A stretch of DNA of 31,566 nt from M3007 sp041741155. GTDB taxonomy: Bacteria; Bacteroidota; Bacteroidia; Chitinophagales; Saprospiraceae. Location: the NCBI GenBank assembly GCA_041741155.1, contig JBGSKO010000004.1, positions 1-31,566 of the forward strand, in the 5' to 3' direction. Under the pieces are notes generated by a model. That model had not been told where the DNA came from. It was given only the letters and a program-made list of their open reading frames with translations, and ran no database searches. Shown in pieces: positions 15,809 through 22,576 of the stretch (its first letter is position 1; every line of letters begins with the position of its first letter). The translations under genes were made by a program, and so were the position numbers.

Positions 15809-16642
15809 ATGGCACAAATGTATTACCACCACGCCACAACACATGCCCGAAGCAGCAACGCGCACTCCAGCGACAACCTGTTGCATGAACCCGTCCTTTG
15901 GAGATGTTTGCTTTTGGCCGCTCTGACCTACCTGGTTTGGAGCGAAAAAATTTTAATCGTGTTTGACTTTACGCCACGGCATTCGGTCGGGCAAACCACA
16001 CAAGGTGTGCGGAACGTACGCGCATCCATGCTCACGAACATTGCTACGATTCCAGAGAAAACAACCTCGAAAAAGCGCAGCGCAAAGGTCTTGCTTCCTG
16101 CCGGCACTAAAGGGCACAGCACCTTTATTGTTGATCCAGACTTTGCCAGACGCAGTGGAACGGATCCAGCACAAGTCGCCATTTCCACGGCCCTCTGCCG
16201 GGAGTACATCGAGCGATTTGCCCCGGTAGCTGTTGCCGAAATGCGAAAATTTGGTGTGCCAGCCAGTGTCATTCTCGCTCAAGGCTTGCTGGAAAGCAAT
16301 GCCGGCGACAGCAAACTGGCCCGTACAACCAACAACCACTTCGCTATAAAATGTTTTTCCAATAAATGCAAAATGGGCCACTGCGCCAACGTAACCGATC
16401 ATTCGCACAAAGATTTTTTCGTGCGTTATGACAATGTGTGGAGTAGTTACCGGGCGCATAGTACCTACCTGAAAAAGAGCCGGCGATTTGCGCACCTGTT
16501 CCGCCTGGAATCAACAGATCATCGAGGTTGGGCACGCGGCCTTGCCAATGCCGGCTACACCACGGACAAGCAGTATGCTGAAAAACTCCTCGCGCTCATA
16601 TATAATCTGGATCTTCACACATACGATCGTCAGGTGCCTTAG
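15809..16642 (+). CDS. Glucosaminidase-domain protein (membrane-anchored peptidoglycan hydrolase)
   Basis: The protein has 277 residues from the ATG at 15809. A TTG at 15755 would add 18 residues and is less likely. One hydrophobic segment (about 32-51, RCLLLAALTYLVWSEKILIV) follows a His/Ser-rich cytoplasmic start, so it is a type II anchored protein. A linker of 60 residues follows. The mannosyl-glycoprotein endo-beta-N-acetylglucosaminidase domain runs from about 130 to 272. Catalytic Glu162 lies in ILAQGLLESNAGDSKLA, then NNHFAIKC, FFVRYDNVWSSYRAHSTYL and the WARGLANAGYTTDKQYAEKL end. The domain has four Cys in a short loop (CFSNKCKMGHC and one before it). It should cut the GlcNAc-MurNAc glycan strand in the periplasm. 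Confidence 0.88.
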   Translation: MAQMYYHHATTHARSSNAHSSDNLLHEPVLWRCLLLAALTYLVWSEKILIVFDFTPRHSVGQTTQGVRNVRASMLTNIATIPEKTTSKKRSAKVLLPAGTKGHSTFIVDPDFARRSGTDPAQVAISTALCREYIERFAPVAVAEMRKFGVPASVILAQGLLESNAGDSKLARTTNNHFAIKCFSNKCKMGHCANVTDHSHKDFFVRYDNVWSSYRAHSTYLKKSRRFAHLFRLESTDHRGWARGLANAGYTTDKQYAEKLLALIYNLDLHTYDRQVP

Positions 16643-16661
16643 GTTCAGAAGTACTCAACGG

Positions 16662-16716
16662 AAAAAGCCCTTTCCCACGTAGAATCGTGAGAAAGAGCTT
16701 TTTTTTCGTGGGAAAG
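16662..16716. terminator. Bidirectional terminator region with two alternative stems, between the glucosaminidase gene and secG
   Basis: Stem A pairs 16670-16679 (CTTTCCCACG) and the preceding AAAAGC with 16686-16698, with two mismatches, followed by eight T (16699-16706). Stem B pairs the same CTTTCCCACG perfectly with CGTGGGAAAG at 16707-16716, on the far side of the T run. The two stems exclude each other. A-rich sequence on the left allows action on the minus strand for secG. Confidence 0.7.
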
Positions 16717-16722
16717 CAATGA

Positions 16723-16995
16723 TCAACCGCCCGTTTGCAGGGGAATCTCAGCGCCTGTGGCCGGGCCACCTGTGCCAACTACCAATACAGCAGCCACACA
16801 AAGTACCAGCAGCGTTCCGGCCAACGCCCAGGTAGCTTTTTCAATAAATTCTGTTGAGCGGGCAGCTCCGAACAGTTGCTGGGCTTGACCACCCATCGTC
16901 GGGTCAATACCGCCGCCTTTTGGATTTTGCACCAGAATGGAGGCCATCAGTAGCACACTTACCAAGGCAATCAATACCGCTAAAGTGGATAACAT
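16723..16995 (-). CDS. secG: Preprotein translocase subunit SecG
   Basis: SecG is the small accessory subunit of the SecYEG channel in the inner membrane. The protein has 90 residues and two membrane helices (about 3-22 and 55-75). Between them is the conserved loop ILVQNPKGGGIDPTMGG, ending before FGAARSTEFIEKATW. It is last in the minus-strand cluster guaA-lptE-helical repeat protein-secG, six bases after the previous gene, and is followed by a bidirectional terminator. Confidence 0.94.
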   Translation of the reverse strand: MLSTLAVLIALVSVLLMASILVQNPKGGGIDPTMGGQAQQLFGAARSTEFIEKATWALAGTLLVLCVAAVLVVGTGGPATGAEIPLQTGG

Positions 16996-17001
16996 CGTCG
17001 T

Positions 17002-17862
17002 TTATTTTTTTAATTTTTCTATTTCGGCGGCAAAGTACGCACTTTTATCTGGAAACGCCAAGCAAAGCCGCTCGTACATATCAATAGCCTTTTCACGATA
17101 ACCTTGCCCCACGTAAAGTTTGGCGAGTGTTTCGGAAGCAATCGTTTTACTTTCTGTGACACTGCGTTCCGCGAGTTTCTGAGGCGTGATACCCGTGGGT
17201 ATATCCACAGTATCAACTTTGCCGGCAACAGGCTGCCAAGACAACGGCTCTTCTGCTTCATCGGGTTCGTTTTCTGGGGAAACAGACTCGATCCGCGGCA
17301 AAACAGGTGGACTAAACTGGCTGATCCATGCGCCAAAACTTGGAGCGATTAACGGTTTTGCGGCAGGCTGGACGAGCTGTTCCGCAGGCGTTTCCTCCTG
17401 TATCCTATTTTGAAATTTTGGCGCCTCTACATCTGCGGGTATCGTTGATCCGGATTCCACAGGCATATCCTTGCGTTCCGAATCCACAAAAGCCCGTACA
17501 ACTTCGACTTTTTCCGTTTTCTCTTCTGCTCGTACAATTGGCTGCCGGGACTCCAACTCGCGCTGCACCGTTTCGATTGGTTTCAACTCCAAGACCAATT
17601 CCTCCTGTTCAACCATTTGTGGAGCAAATTGCTTCGGCGCAACCAAAAGAAACAGGCGTGTGCGATTCAAACTGTATGCCGCAGCTGTGGCCAGGTTCCG
17701 GTGGAAATCCGGATGCCTGTCTTGCCCAGCCTTGAGGGCTAGCAGGTAGCGCAAGTTGTGCGCATACGGGTATATCAGGGCAAGCGTTTTCAGTTCCTCG
17801 TAGGAGATGGTCGCCAACAAGTCCGGGTTGTTCATGTACCGTAAAAAACGTTCCTGCGTCAT
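17002..17862 (-). CDS. Uncharacterised TPR-like protein between lptE and secG
   Basis: The protein has 286 residues. The N-terminal 80 (MTQERFLRYMNNPDLLATIS, then YEELKTLALIYPYAHNLRYLLALKAG and NLATAAAYSLNRTRLFLLV) form helical hairpins. A middle part (about 85-235) is low-complexity, rich in Glu, Pro and Val, and probably disordered. The C-terminal 45 (SETLAKLYVGQGYREKAIDMYERLCLAFPDKSAYFAAEIEKL) fit one tetratricopeptide-like repeat. There is no signal peptide, so it is cytoplasmic. It sits 22 bases after lptE and six before secG, an arrangement I recall as common in Bacteroidota, which suggests a role near envelope transport or translocation. The function is unknown. The start at 17862 was chosen over 17907 because the extra 15 residues overlap the end of lptE. 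Confidence 0.75.
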   Translation of the reverse strand: MTQERFLRYMNNPDLLATISYEELKTLALIYPYAHNLRYLLALKAGQDRHPDFHRNLATAAAYSLNRTRLFLLVAPKQFAPQMVEQEELVLELKPIETVQRELESRQPIVRAEEKTEKVEVVRAFVDSERKDMPVESGSTIPADVEAPKFQNRIQEETPAEQLVQPAAKPLIAPSFGAWISQFSPPVLPRIESVSPENEPDEAEEPLSWQPVAGKVDTVDIPTGITPQKLAERSVTESKTIASETLAKLYVGQGYREKAIDMYERLCLAFPDKSAYFAAEIEKLKK

Positions 17863-17884
17863 GATCCTCTTTGTTTTGTGACGA

Positions 17885-18400
17885 CTACCAGTTGTTAAAA
17901 GCAGCATTAAAAATATCTTCCAACAATTGTGTGCTGATTTGCCGAATCAGCTCATCCTGTACCGAAATTAAATCCCGATCCGAGCCAAATTCAGCAAAGT
18001 GGCTGAATGTTTTTTCACTGGCCCAGCCCCCTTCAACGCCTTCCAAATTCACGGTATAACTGAGTTGCATCCGAATTTCCAGGCGATTCAGAGACACCGT
18101 TTCGCCGGGTTTAGGCGCCACAGGCACCACCCGAAAATCAGTAATTTTACCTGCAAACTCTGCATCGGGCGCATCGCTATTCAGCTTGAGCGGAGTTTCT
18201 GTGCGCACTTTATCCTTTAGGCGTTCTGTAAAATCTACAGCCAACGTTGGCGGCGCATTGGGTGCGGTGCTTTCAAGGTTTTGAATAAAAAACGTCTTGA
18301 TATTGGGATCAATCGAAATGCCCTTAAACGAATAACAACCTTGGAGGCTTATGCCCAAAAGCACCAGAAAGACTGCGAAATATCGAAAAACAAATACCAT
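17885..18400 (-). CDS. lptE: LptE-family LPS assembly lipoprotein
   Basis: LptE forms the outer-membrane LPS translocon with LptD. The protein has 171 residues. The lipoprotein signal (MVFVFRYFAVFLVLLGISLQGC) ends in the lipobox LQGC, with Cys22 as the lipidated residue. The mature part starts YSFKGISIDPNIKTFFIQNL, typical of the Bacteroidota LptE family, then TLAVDFTERLKDKV and the amphipathic end LIRQISTQLLEDIFNAAFNNW. I used the ATG at 18400. A TTG at 18421 would add seven residues. It lies between guaA (88 bases upstream) and the TPR-like gene. Confidence 0.85.
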   Translation of the reverse strand: MVFVFRYFAVFLVLLGISLQGCYSFKGISIDPNIKTFFIQNLESTAPNAPPTLAVDFTERLKDKVRTETPLKLNSDAPDAEFAGKITDFRVVPVAPKPGETVSLNRLEIRMQLSYTVNLEGVEGGWASEKTFSHFAEFGSDRDLISVQDELIRQISTQLLEDIFNAAFNNW

Positions 18401-18488
18401 ACAAGAAATTGGTTGTCGCAAAAGAACGAAATACAGCCTGATTCCGTCCCAAACTGCACGTCATCATTAACCAATACCATTCAAAAAC

Positions 18489-20027
18489 CTACTCCCACTC
18501 GATAGTTGCCGGCGGCTTGGTGCTGATATCGTAAACCACGCGATTGATCCCCCGCACCTGGTTGATGATTTCGCTGGATACCTCCGCCAAAAATTCGTAC
18601 GGCAGGCGGCTCCATTCGGCAGTCATACCATCGGTGCTGTTTACAGCACGTAAGGCAACAGCCTGTTCGTAAGTGCGCTCGTCGCCCATGACGCCGACCG
18701 ACTGGATAGGCAACAAAATAGTGCCGGCTTGCCAAACCTGGTCGTAAAGACCGTGCAAGCGCAATTTTTCCGTGAATATCGCATCCGCTTCTTGCAACAA
18801 ACGCACCTTTTCCGGGGTGATGTCGCCAAGGATTCGAATTCCAAGTCCGGGGCCGGGGAAAGGATGCCGGTTCAGGATATTGGCTGGAATACCAAGTTCC
18901 TTGCCAACGCGGCGAACTTCGTCTTTAAACAGCATACGCAAGGGTTCCACAATCTTGAGCCGCAATTTTTCGGGTAGGCCACCCACATTGTGGTGGCTTT
19001 TGATCGTGACCGAAGGCCCGTGTACGCTCACCGATTCGATCACATCGGGATAGATGGTGCCCTGACCCAGCCAGTGGCAGTCGGAGTGTGCCTGCGATTC
19101 TTCTTCGAATAGTTCGATGAACATGCCCCCGATAATCTTGCGTTTCCCTTCAGGATCGCTCACCCCGCGCAGGGCATCGTAAAAACGCTGTTTGGCATCC
19201 ACGCCCTCAATGTTGAGGCCCATATCCTGGTAGGAATCCAAAACGGAATCGTACTCATTTTTGCGCAGCAGGCCATTATCTATAAAAAAACAAAACAGTT
19301 GTTTGCCAATAGCCCGGTGCAGCAACATAGCCGCCACCGTCGAGTCCACTCCACCAGAAAGGGCCATGATGACTTTTTCAGAGCCAATTCGCTCGCGCAA
19401 AGCAGCCACGGTTTCTTCCACGAAGTGCGCAGGCGTCCAGTCGCCCGAACAGCCGCAGATACCCAACACAAAATTTTTCAAATATTGGAACCCCTCCAGG
19501 CTGTGGTAAACCTCCGGGTGAAACTGGATACCATATAGTGGTGCGGCAAAATGCCCCTCTACTGCCCGAAATGCCGCGACCGGGATACTCTCGGTGCCGG
19601 CCAAAATCTCAAAATTTTCCGGAAGTTGCAGAATCGTGTCGCCGTGACTCATCCAAACCTGCGAATGCGGCGAGGTTTGTGCAAAAAAAGGATCGCCTTC
19701 ACCGTGCTGAACAAGCGTAGCTTTGCCATATTCGCGCTTCTCTGAACGCGCCACAGTACCACCGTAATAATCTGCCGTCAACTGGGCGCCGTAACATATC
19801 CCCAGAACAGGCCGTTGGCCGGCCACCTGATTTAGGTCGAGGCGCAGGGCATCGGGCTGTTTTACAGAAAAAGGACTGCCGGAGAGGATGACACCTTTTA
19901 TATCAGGCGTCAGCTCAGGCATCTTGTTGTATGGGACGATTTCGCAATAAACATGCATCTCCCGCACCCGGCGAGCGATCAATTGGGTGTATTGGGAGCC
20001 AAAGTCGAGAATCAGGATTTTTTCCAT
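18489..20027 (-). CDS. guaA: GMP synthase (glutamine-hydrolysing)
   Basis: This enzyme makes GMP from XMP, ATP and glutamine. The protein has 512 residues. The N-terminal class I glutamine amidotransferase domain (1-190) has nucleophile Cys78 in GICYGAQL and partners His170 and Glu172 in QFHPEVYH. The ATP-pyrophosphatase domain has the P-loop SGGVDS (224-229), and the dimerisation domain ends in the canonical KPPATIEWE. The ATG at 20027 gives MEKILILDFGSQYTQL. A longer open frame would add 58 residues that run over the promoter region. It is first in a minus-strand cluster with lptE and secG and divergent from rpsP. Confidence 0.97.
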   Translation of the reverse strand: MEKILILDFGSQYTQLIARRVREMHVYCEIVPYNKMPELTPDIKGVILSGSPFSVKQPDALRLDLNQVAGQRPVLGICYGAQLTADYYGGTVARSEKREYGKATLVQHGEGDPFFAQTSPHSQVWMSHGDTILQLPENFEILAGTESIPVAAFRAVEGHFAAPLYGIQFHPEVYHSLEGFQYLKNFVLGICGCSGDWTPAHFVEETVAALRERIGSEKVIMALSGGVDSTVAAMLLHRAIGKQLFCFFIDNGLLRKNEYDSVLDSYQDMGLNIEGVDAKQRFYDALRGVSDPEGKRKIIGGMFIELFEEESQAHSDCHWLGQGTIYPDVIESVSVHGPSVTIKSHHNVGGLPEKLRLKIVEPLRMLFKDEVRRVGKELGIPANILNRHPFPGPGLGIRILGDITPEKVRLLQEADAIFTEKLRLHGLYDQVWQAGTILLPIQSVGVMGDERTYEQAVALRAVNSTDGMTAEWSRLPYEFLAEVSSEIINQVRGINRVVYDISTKPPATIEWE

Positions 20028-20045
20028 GCTGCGTTTTGAAGGGCA

Positions 20046-20053
20046 CAAAGGTA
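20046..20053 (-). promoter_or_regulatory. Putative -7 box of guaA (TACCTTTG on the minus strand)
   Basis: This is an exact TAnnTTTG match followed by TGCCC, 18 bases before the guaA start. It lies 58 bases from, and back to back with, the rpsP box. Confidence 0.5.
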
Positions 20054-20087
20054 GCGAATAAGTTGACGGTGAAAATGTACGCCTTGC

Positions 20088-20119
20088 TTGGTTTTTCGCA
20101 ATGTATTGACTTACCTTTG
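20088..20119 (+). promoter_or_regulatory. Putative promoter of rpsP (TTG-N21-TACCTTTG)
   Basis: The -33 TTG candidate is at 20088-20090 and the -7 TACCTTTG at 20112-20119, followed by CGGCC. The start codon is 80 bases downstream. Confidence 0.5.
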
Positions 20120-20199
20120 CGGCCTTGAAAAGCCCGGTGCTATTTTCCAATAAGGAGCCGGGCGAGATTCTATCTCTTAACTCAATTTTCGTATTCAAC

Positions 20200-20835
20200 A
20201 TGGCAGTAAAACTGCGTCTCCAACGTAGAGGCCGCGCTAAAGCGCCCTTTTACCACATCGTCGTCGCTGATGCTCGCTTTCCCCGCGACGGTCGTTTCAT
20301 CGAAAAAATCGGCACGTACAACCCGCTTACCGTACCCGCCACCATTGAATTGAATCGCGATCTCGCATTCGATTGGCTGAAAAAAGGCGCACAGCCTACG
20401 GATACTGTACGGGCTATCCTTCGTTTCAAAGGCGTTTTGTACCAAAAACACCTTGCAGAAGGCATCAAAAAAGGTGCAATGACGCAAGAGCAAGCCGACG
20501 CTAAACTCGCTACCTGGCTGGAACAAAAAGAAACAGGTGTCGCTCGTCGCCGCGAAGATTCGGCCGAGAAAAAGCGCCAGCACATCGCTGCTGTTGACGG
20601 CAAACCAAAAGTTAAGGCCAAACCGGTAGTAGAAGAAGTAGCACCAGTTGTAGAAGAAGTACCAGAACCTGTTGCAGTAGTGGAAGAAGTGGCTCCGGTT
20701 GCAGAAGTTGTAGCCGAAGAAGCTGCTCCCGCAGTAGAAGAAGCGGCTCCGGTTGCAGAAGCTGTAGCCGAAGAAGCTACCCCGGCAGTGGAAGAAGCTG
20801 CACCAGCTGCAGAAGAAGAAAAAACAGCAGAGTAA
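20200..20835 (+). CDS. rpsP: 30S ribosomal protein bS16 with long basic linker and acidic Ala/Glu/Val/Pro tail
   Basis: The protein has 211 residues, against about 80-90 for the classical protein. Residues 1-83 are the bS16 core (MAVKLRLQRRGRAKAPFYHI, VVADARFPRDGRFIEKIGTYNP). Residues 84-140 form a helical, charged extension. Residues 141-211 are an acidic low-complexity tail of VEE, VAPV and EEAAP blocks, including a tandem 18-residue repeat (167-184 and 185-202). The ATG at 20200 gives the canonical N-terminus. The frame upstream runs over the leader. The usual followers rimM and trmD are absent. A strong terminator follows. Confidence 0.95.
   Translation: MAVKLRLQRRGRAKAPFYHIVVADARFPRDGRFIEKIGTYNPLTVPATIELNRDLAFDWLKKGAQPTDTVRAILRFKGVLYQKHLAEGIKKGAMTQEQADAKLATWLEQKETGVARRREDSAEKKRQHIAAVDGKPKVKAKPVVEEVAPVVEEVPEPVAVVEEVAPVAEVVAEEAAPAVEEAAPVAEAVAEEATPAVEEAAPAAEEEKTAE
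20698..20805 (+). repeat. Tandem 54-base repeat in the rpsP tail
   Basis: Two adjacent 54-base units (20698-20751 and 20752-20805) encode VAEVVAEEAAPAVEEAAP and VAEAVAEEATPAVEEAAP. They differ at about eight bases, several of them third-position changes, so the duplication is not brand new. Confidence 0.8.
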
Positions 20836-20886
20836 ATAATTCCTTGGCGAGAGTTTCTACTTTTGCCAATCATTTTACGGGTTAGT

Positions 20887-20929
20887 AAAGACCTGGCAAA
20901 GCCTCTTGTTGCTTTGCCAGGTCTTTTTT
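20887..20929 (+). terminator. Intrinsic terminator after rpsP
   Basis: A perfect 16-bp stem (20887-20902 with 20911-20926) has an eight-base loop and a run of T through 20929. It separates rpsP from the following gene at 20970. Confidence 0.9.
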
Positions 20930-20969
20930 CAAAAAACACCAATTTTCAACCACTCAATCACTTCACAAT

Positions 20970-22364
20970 ATGCAACCCTTAGACGAGCAATACTACAACC
21001 GCTTGAACGAGATCGCTGTCTCCATCCAGGAATCTCCCGCACTCGCACAGTATCTGGAAGAGGAAGAAGACGAATTTTACAACGAACTTCGACAAGAATT
21101 CGAGCCATTGCTATCCCAGGTACACCACGATGTAGCCGCCAACGCACCGCTTCAATTGGTCACTTGTGAACGGATGTTGCTCGAACCCGTCTTTGAGGGA
21201 CTATACCTGCCCCGTATTTTGGGCTACGCCGTATTGCGCGGCGAAATCAATGACCAATACCGCTATGTACGCCCAAATGACCACTTCAAGGACATCCTGA
21301 TGGCCATTTGTAGCAGTGTGCATTTCGAACAACTGAAGAAGCGGATCGGCCAAAGCATACAGGTTGGCTTTGCTCTGAGCAGCGATATCTGGATCACTAA
21401 CCTGATGACCCTGATCGAAAACAAACGAATCCGCTACTTCCTGCAGCAACAAAAAAACGACCGGTTCCGCGACCTCAAAGACCGCCAGGAACTGTACACG
21501 CGCTACTACAACCAGTTCCGAAACGAACTGTACTATTCCGCCGACTTCCCAAAGGCACGCGGCGAAATGAAGGCAAACTTCTCCGCTCTGCGCCAGTTCC
21601 TGCTCAAGCGCTTTGAAGTTGGTGGCGACAACGCCAGCCTGAAACAACAAATTCGGGACTTTTTGGCCAACAAAGAATTTCAAAATACAGAAGAATACGT
21701 AGAAATGCTGGCCATGTACGGCAATTTCATGCCTCTGGATGAAACGGAGCGGGCAGAATTCAGCACACACTTCGCGCGCGAACGCAAGTCGCTGCCGAAT
21801 TTTGCAAATGAGTACCTGACGTTTTTAGCCGACCTGTACCAATCGAACCCAAATATGGGCGCCGAGCAAGACGAGCGCATGGCCCAAATGGTGGACCTTA
21901 AATTGGACGACAAAATTTCGGATGTATATCGAATTGTCAATAAAGTCCACAGCCTCGGATATGTTCACCCCGATGTCATTGACGACGTACAAGAGTTTTA
22001 CAATACCCACAAAGGGCTATCTATTGAAAGTAAATGCCTGCGCCAGGTCGTCCTCAACTACTTTGGTCGCCTGATGGGGGGGCTTACTGAACGTGAATAC
22101 GTCGACTACTTCGAGCTGAACAAGATTTTCACCGTGTATATGCACATTTTCAGCAACCAGGAGTTCAACCAGGCGGTGGAGAAAGTATCCATGCGCTATA
22201 TCCAAAAGCTGCTCAAGGTGTATGTTGACAAACGCGGCAGGGACTATCAGGATATCAAAAAATTCGTGTCCACCCAATTCGTGGATATGGGTTTCCTCGA
22301 CGATAAAGAGATCGTGGAGATGTTCAAAACCCGCCGGAAAAAGCGGAAGTCCGACGAAGGTTAA
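20970..22364 (+). CDS. Unrecognised 464-residue helical cytoplasmic protein
   Basis: I do not recognise this protein. It has no signal peptide or membrane segment and is almost entirely predicted helix by eye, rich in Glu, Gln, Arg and aromatic residues. It begins MQPLDEQYYNRLNEIAVSIQ with an acidic run EEEEDEF near 30, has long helices such as NDRFRDLKDRQELYTRYYNQFRNELYY around 162-188, and ends in a basic tail KTRRKKRKSDEG. The helical, repeat-like texture could be an alpha-solenoid scaffold (inference). Composition and codon use look like the neighbours, so recent transfer is not suggested. It follows a strong terminator, so it has its own promoter, which I did not find. lepB lies 212 bases downstream on the same strand. 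Confidence 0.7.
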   Translation: MQPLDEQYYNRLNEIAVSIQESPALAQYLEEEEDEFYNELRQEFEPLLSQVHHDVAANAPLQLVTCERMLLEPVFEGLYLPRILGYAVLRGEINDQYRYVRPNDHFKDILMAICSSVHFEQLKKRIGQSIQVGFALSSDIWITNLMTLIENKRIRYFLQQQKNDRFRDLKDRQELYTRYYNQFRNELYYSADFPKARGEMKANFSALRQFLLKRFEVGGDNASLKQQIRDFLANKEFQNTEEYVEMLAMYGNFMPLDETERAEFSTHFARERKSLPNFANEYLTFLADLYQSNPNMGAEQDERMAQMVDLKLDDKISDVYRIVNKVHSLGYVHPDVIDDVQEFYNTHKGLSIESKCLRQVVLNYFGRLMGGLTEREYVDYFELNKIFTVYMHIFSNQEFNQAVEKVSMRYIQKLLKVYVDKRGRDYQDIKKFVSTQFVDMGFLDDKEIVEMFKTRRKKRKSDEG

Positions 22365-22475
22365 TCTTGACCGGTGGACGGAATGGCGCTTTTATCGGTC
22401 GAATGGGAGCACCTGTCGAACCTCGGGCGTCGCACCTGTTCACCACAATACCTTCGCCCACCTGAACGCCATTTT

Positions 22476-22515
22476 TGTGTGCCTCTGTGATCAAGACATC
22501 CCACAGAGGCCCACA
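22476..22515 (+). other. Hairpin in the lepB leader region
   Basis: A perfect 9-bp stem (22481-22489 with 22502-22510) can be extended by four pairs after one mismatch (22476-22479 with 22512-22515). It is followed by A, not T, so it is not a normal terminator on the plus strand, and no T run follows on the minus strand either. It lies 61 bases before the lepB ATG. Two one-mismatch -7 boxes (TACCTTCG at 22449, CATTTTTG at 22470) lie just upstream. Confidence 0.4.
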
Positions 22516-22576
22516 AAAAAGAAAGTAGATCACCCTCCTCTTTGCCATCCCAACCACGCATAACAGCCTAAACACC

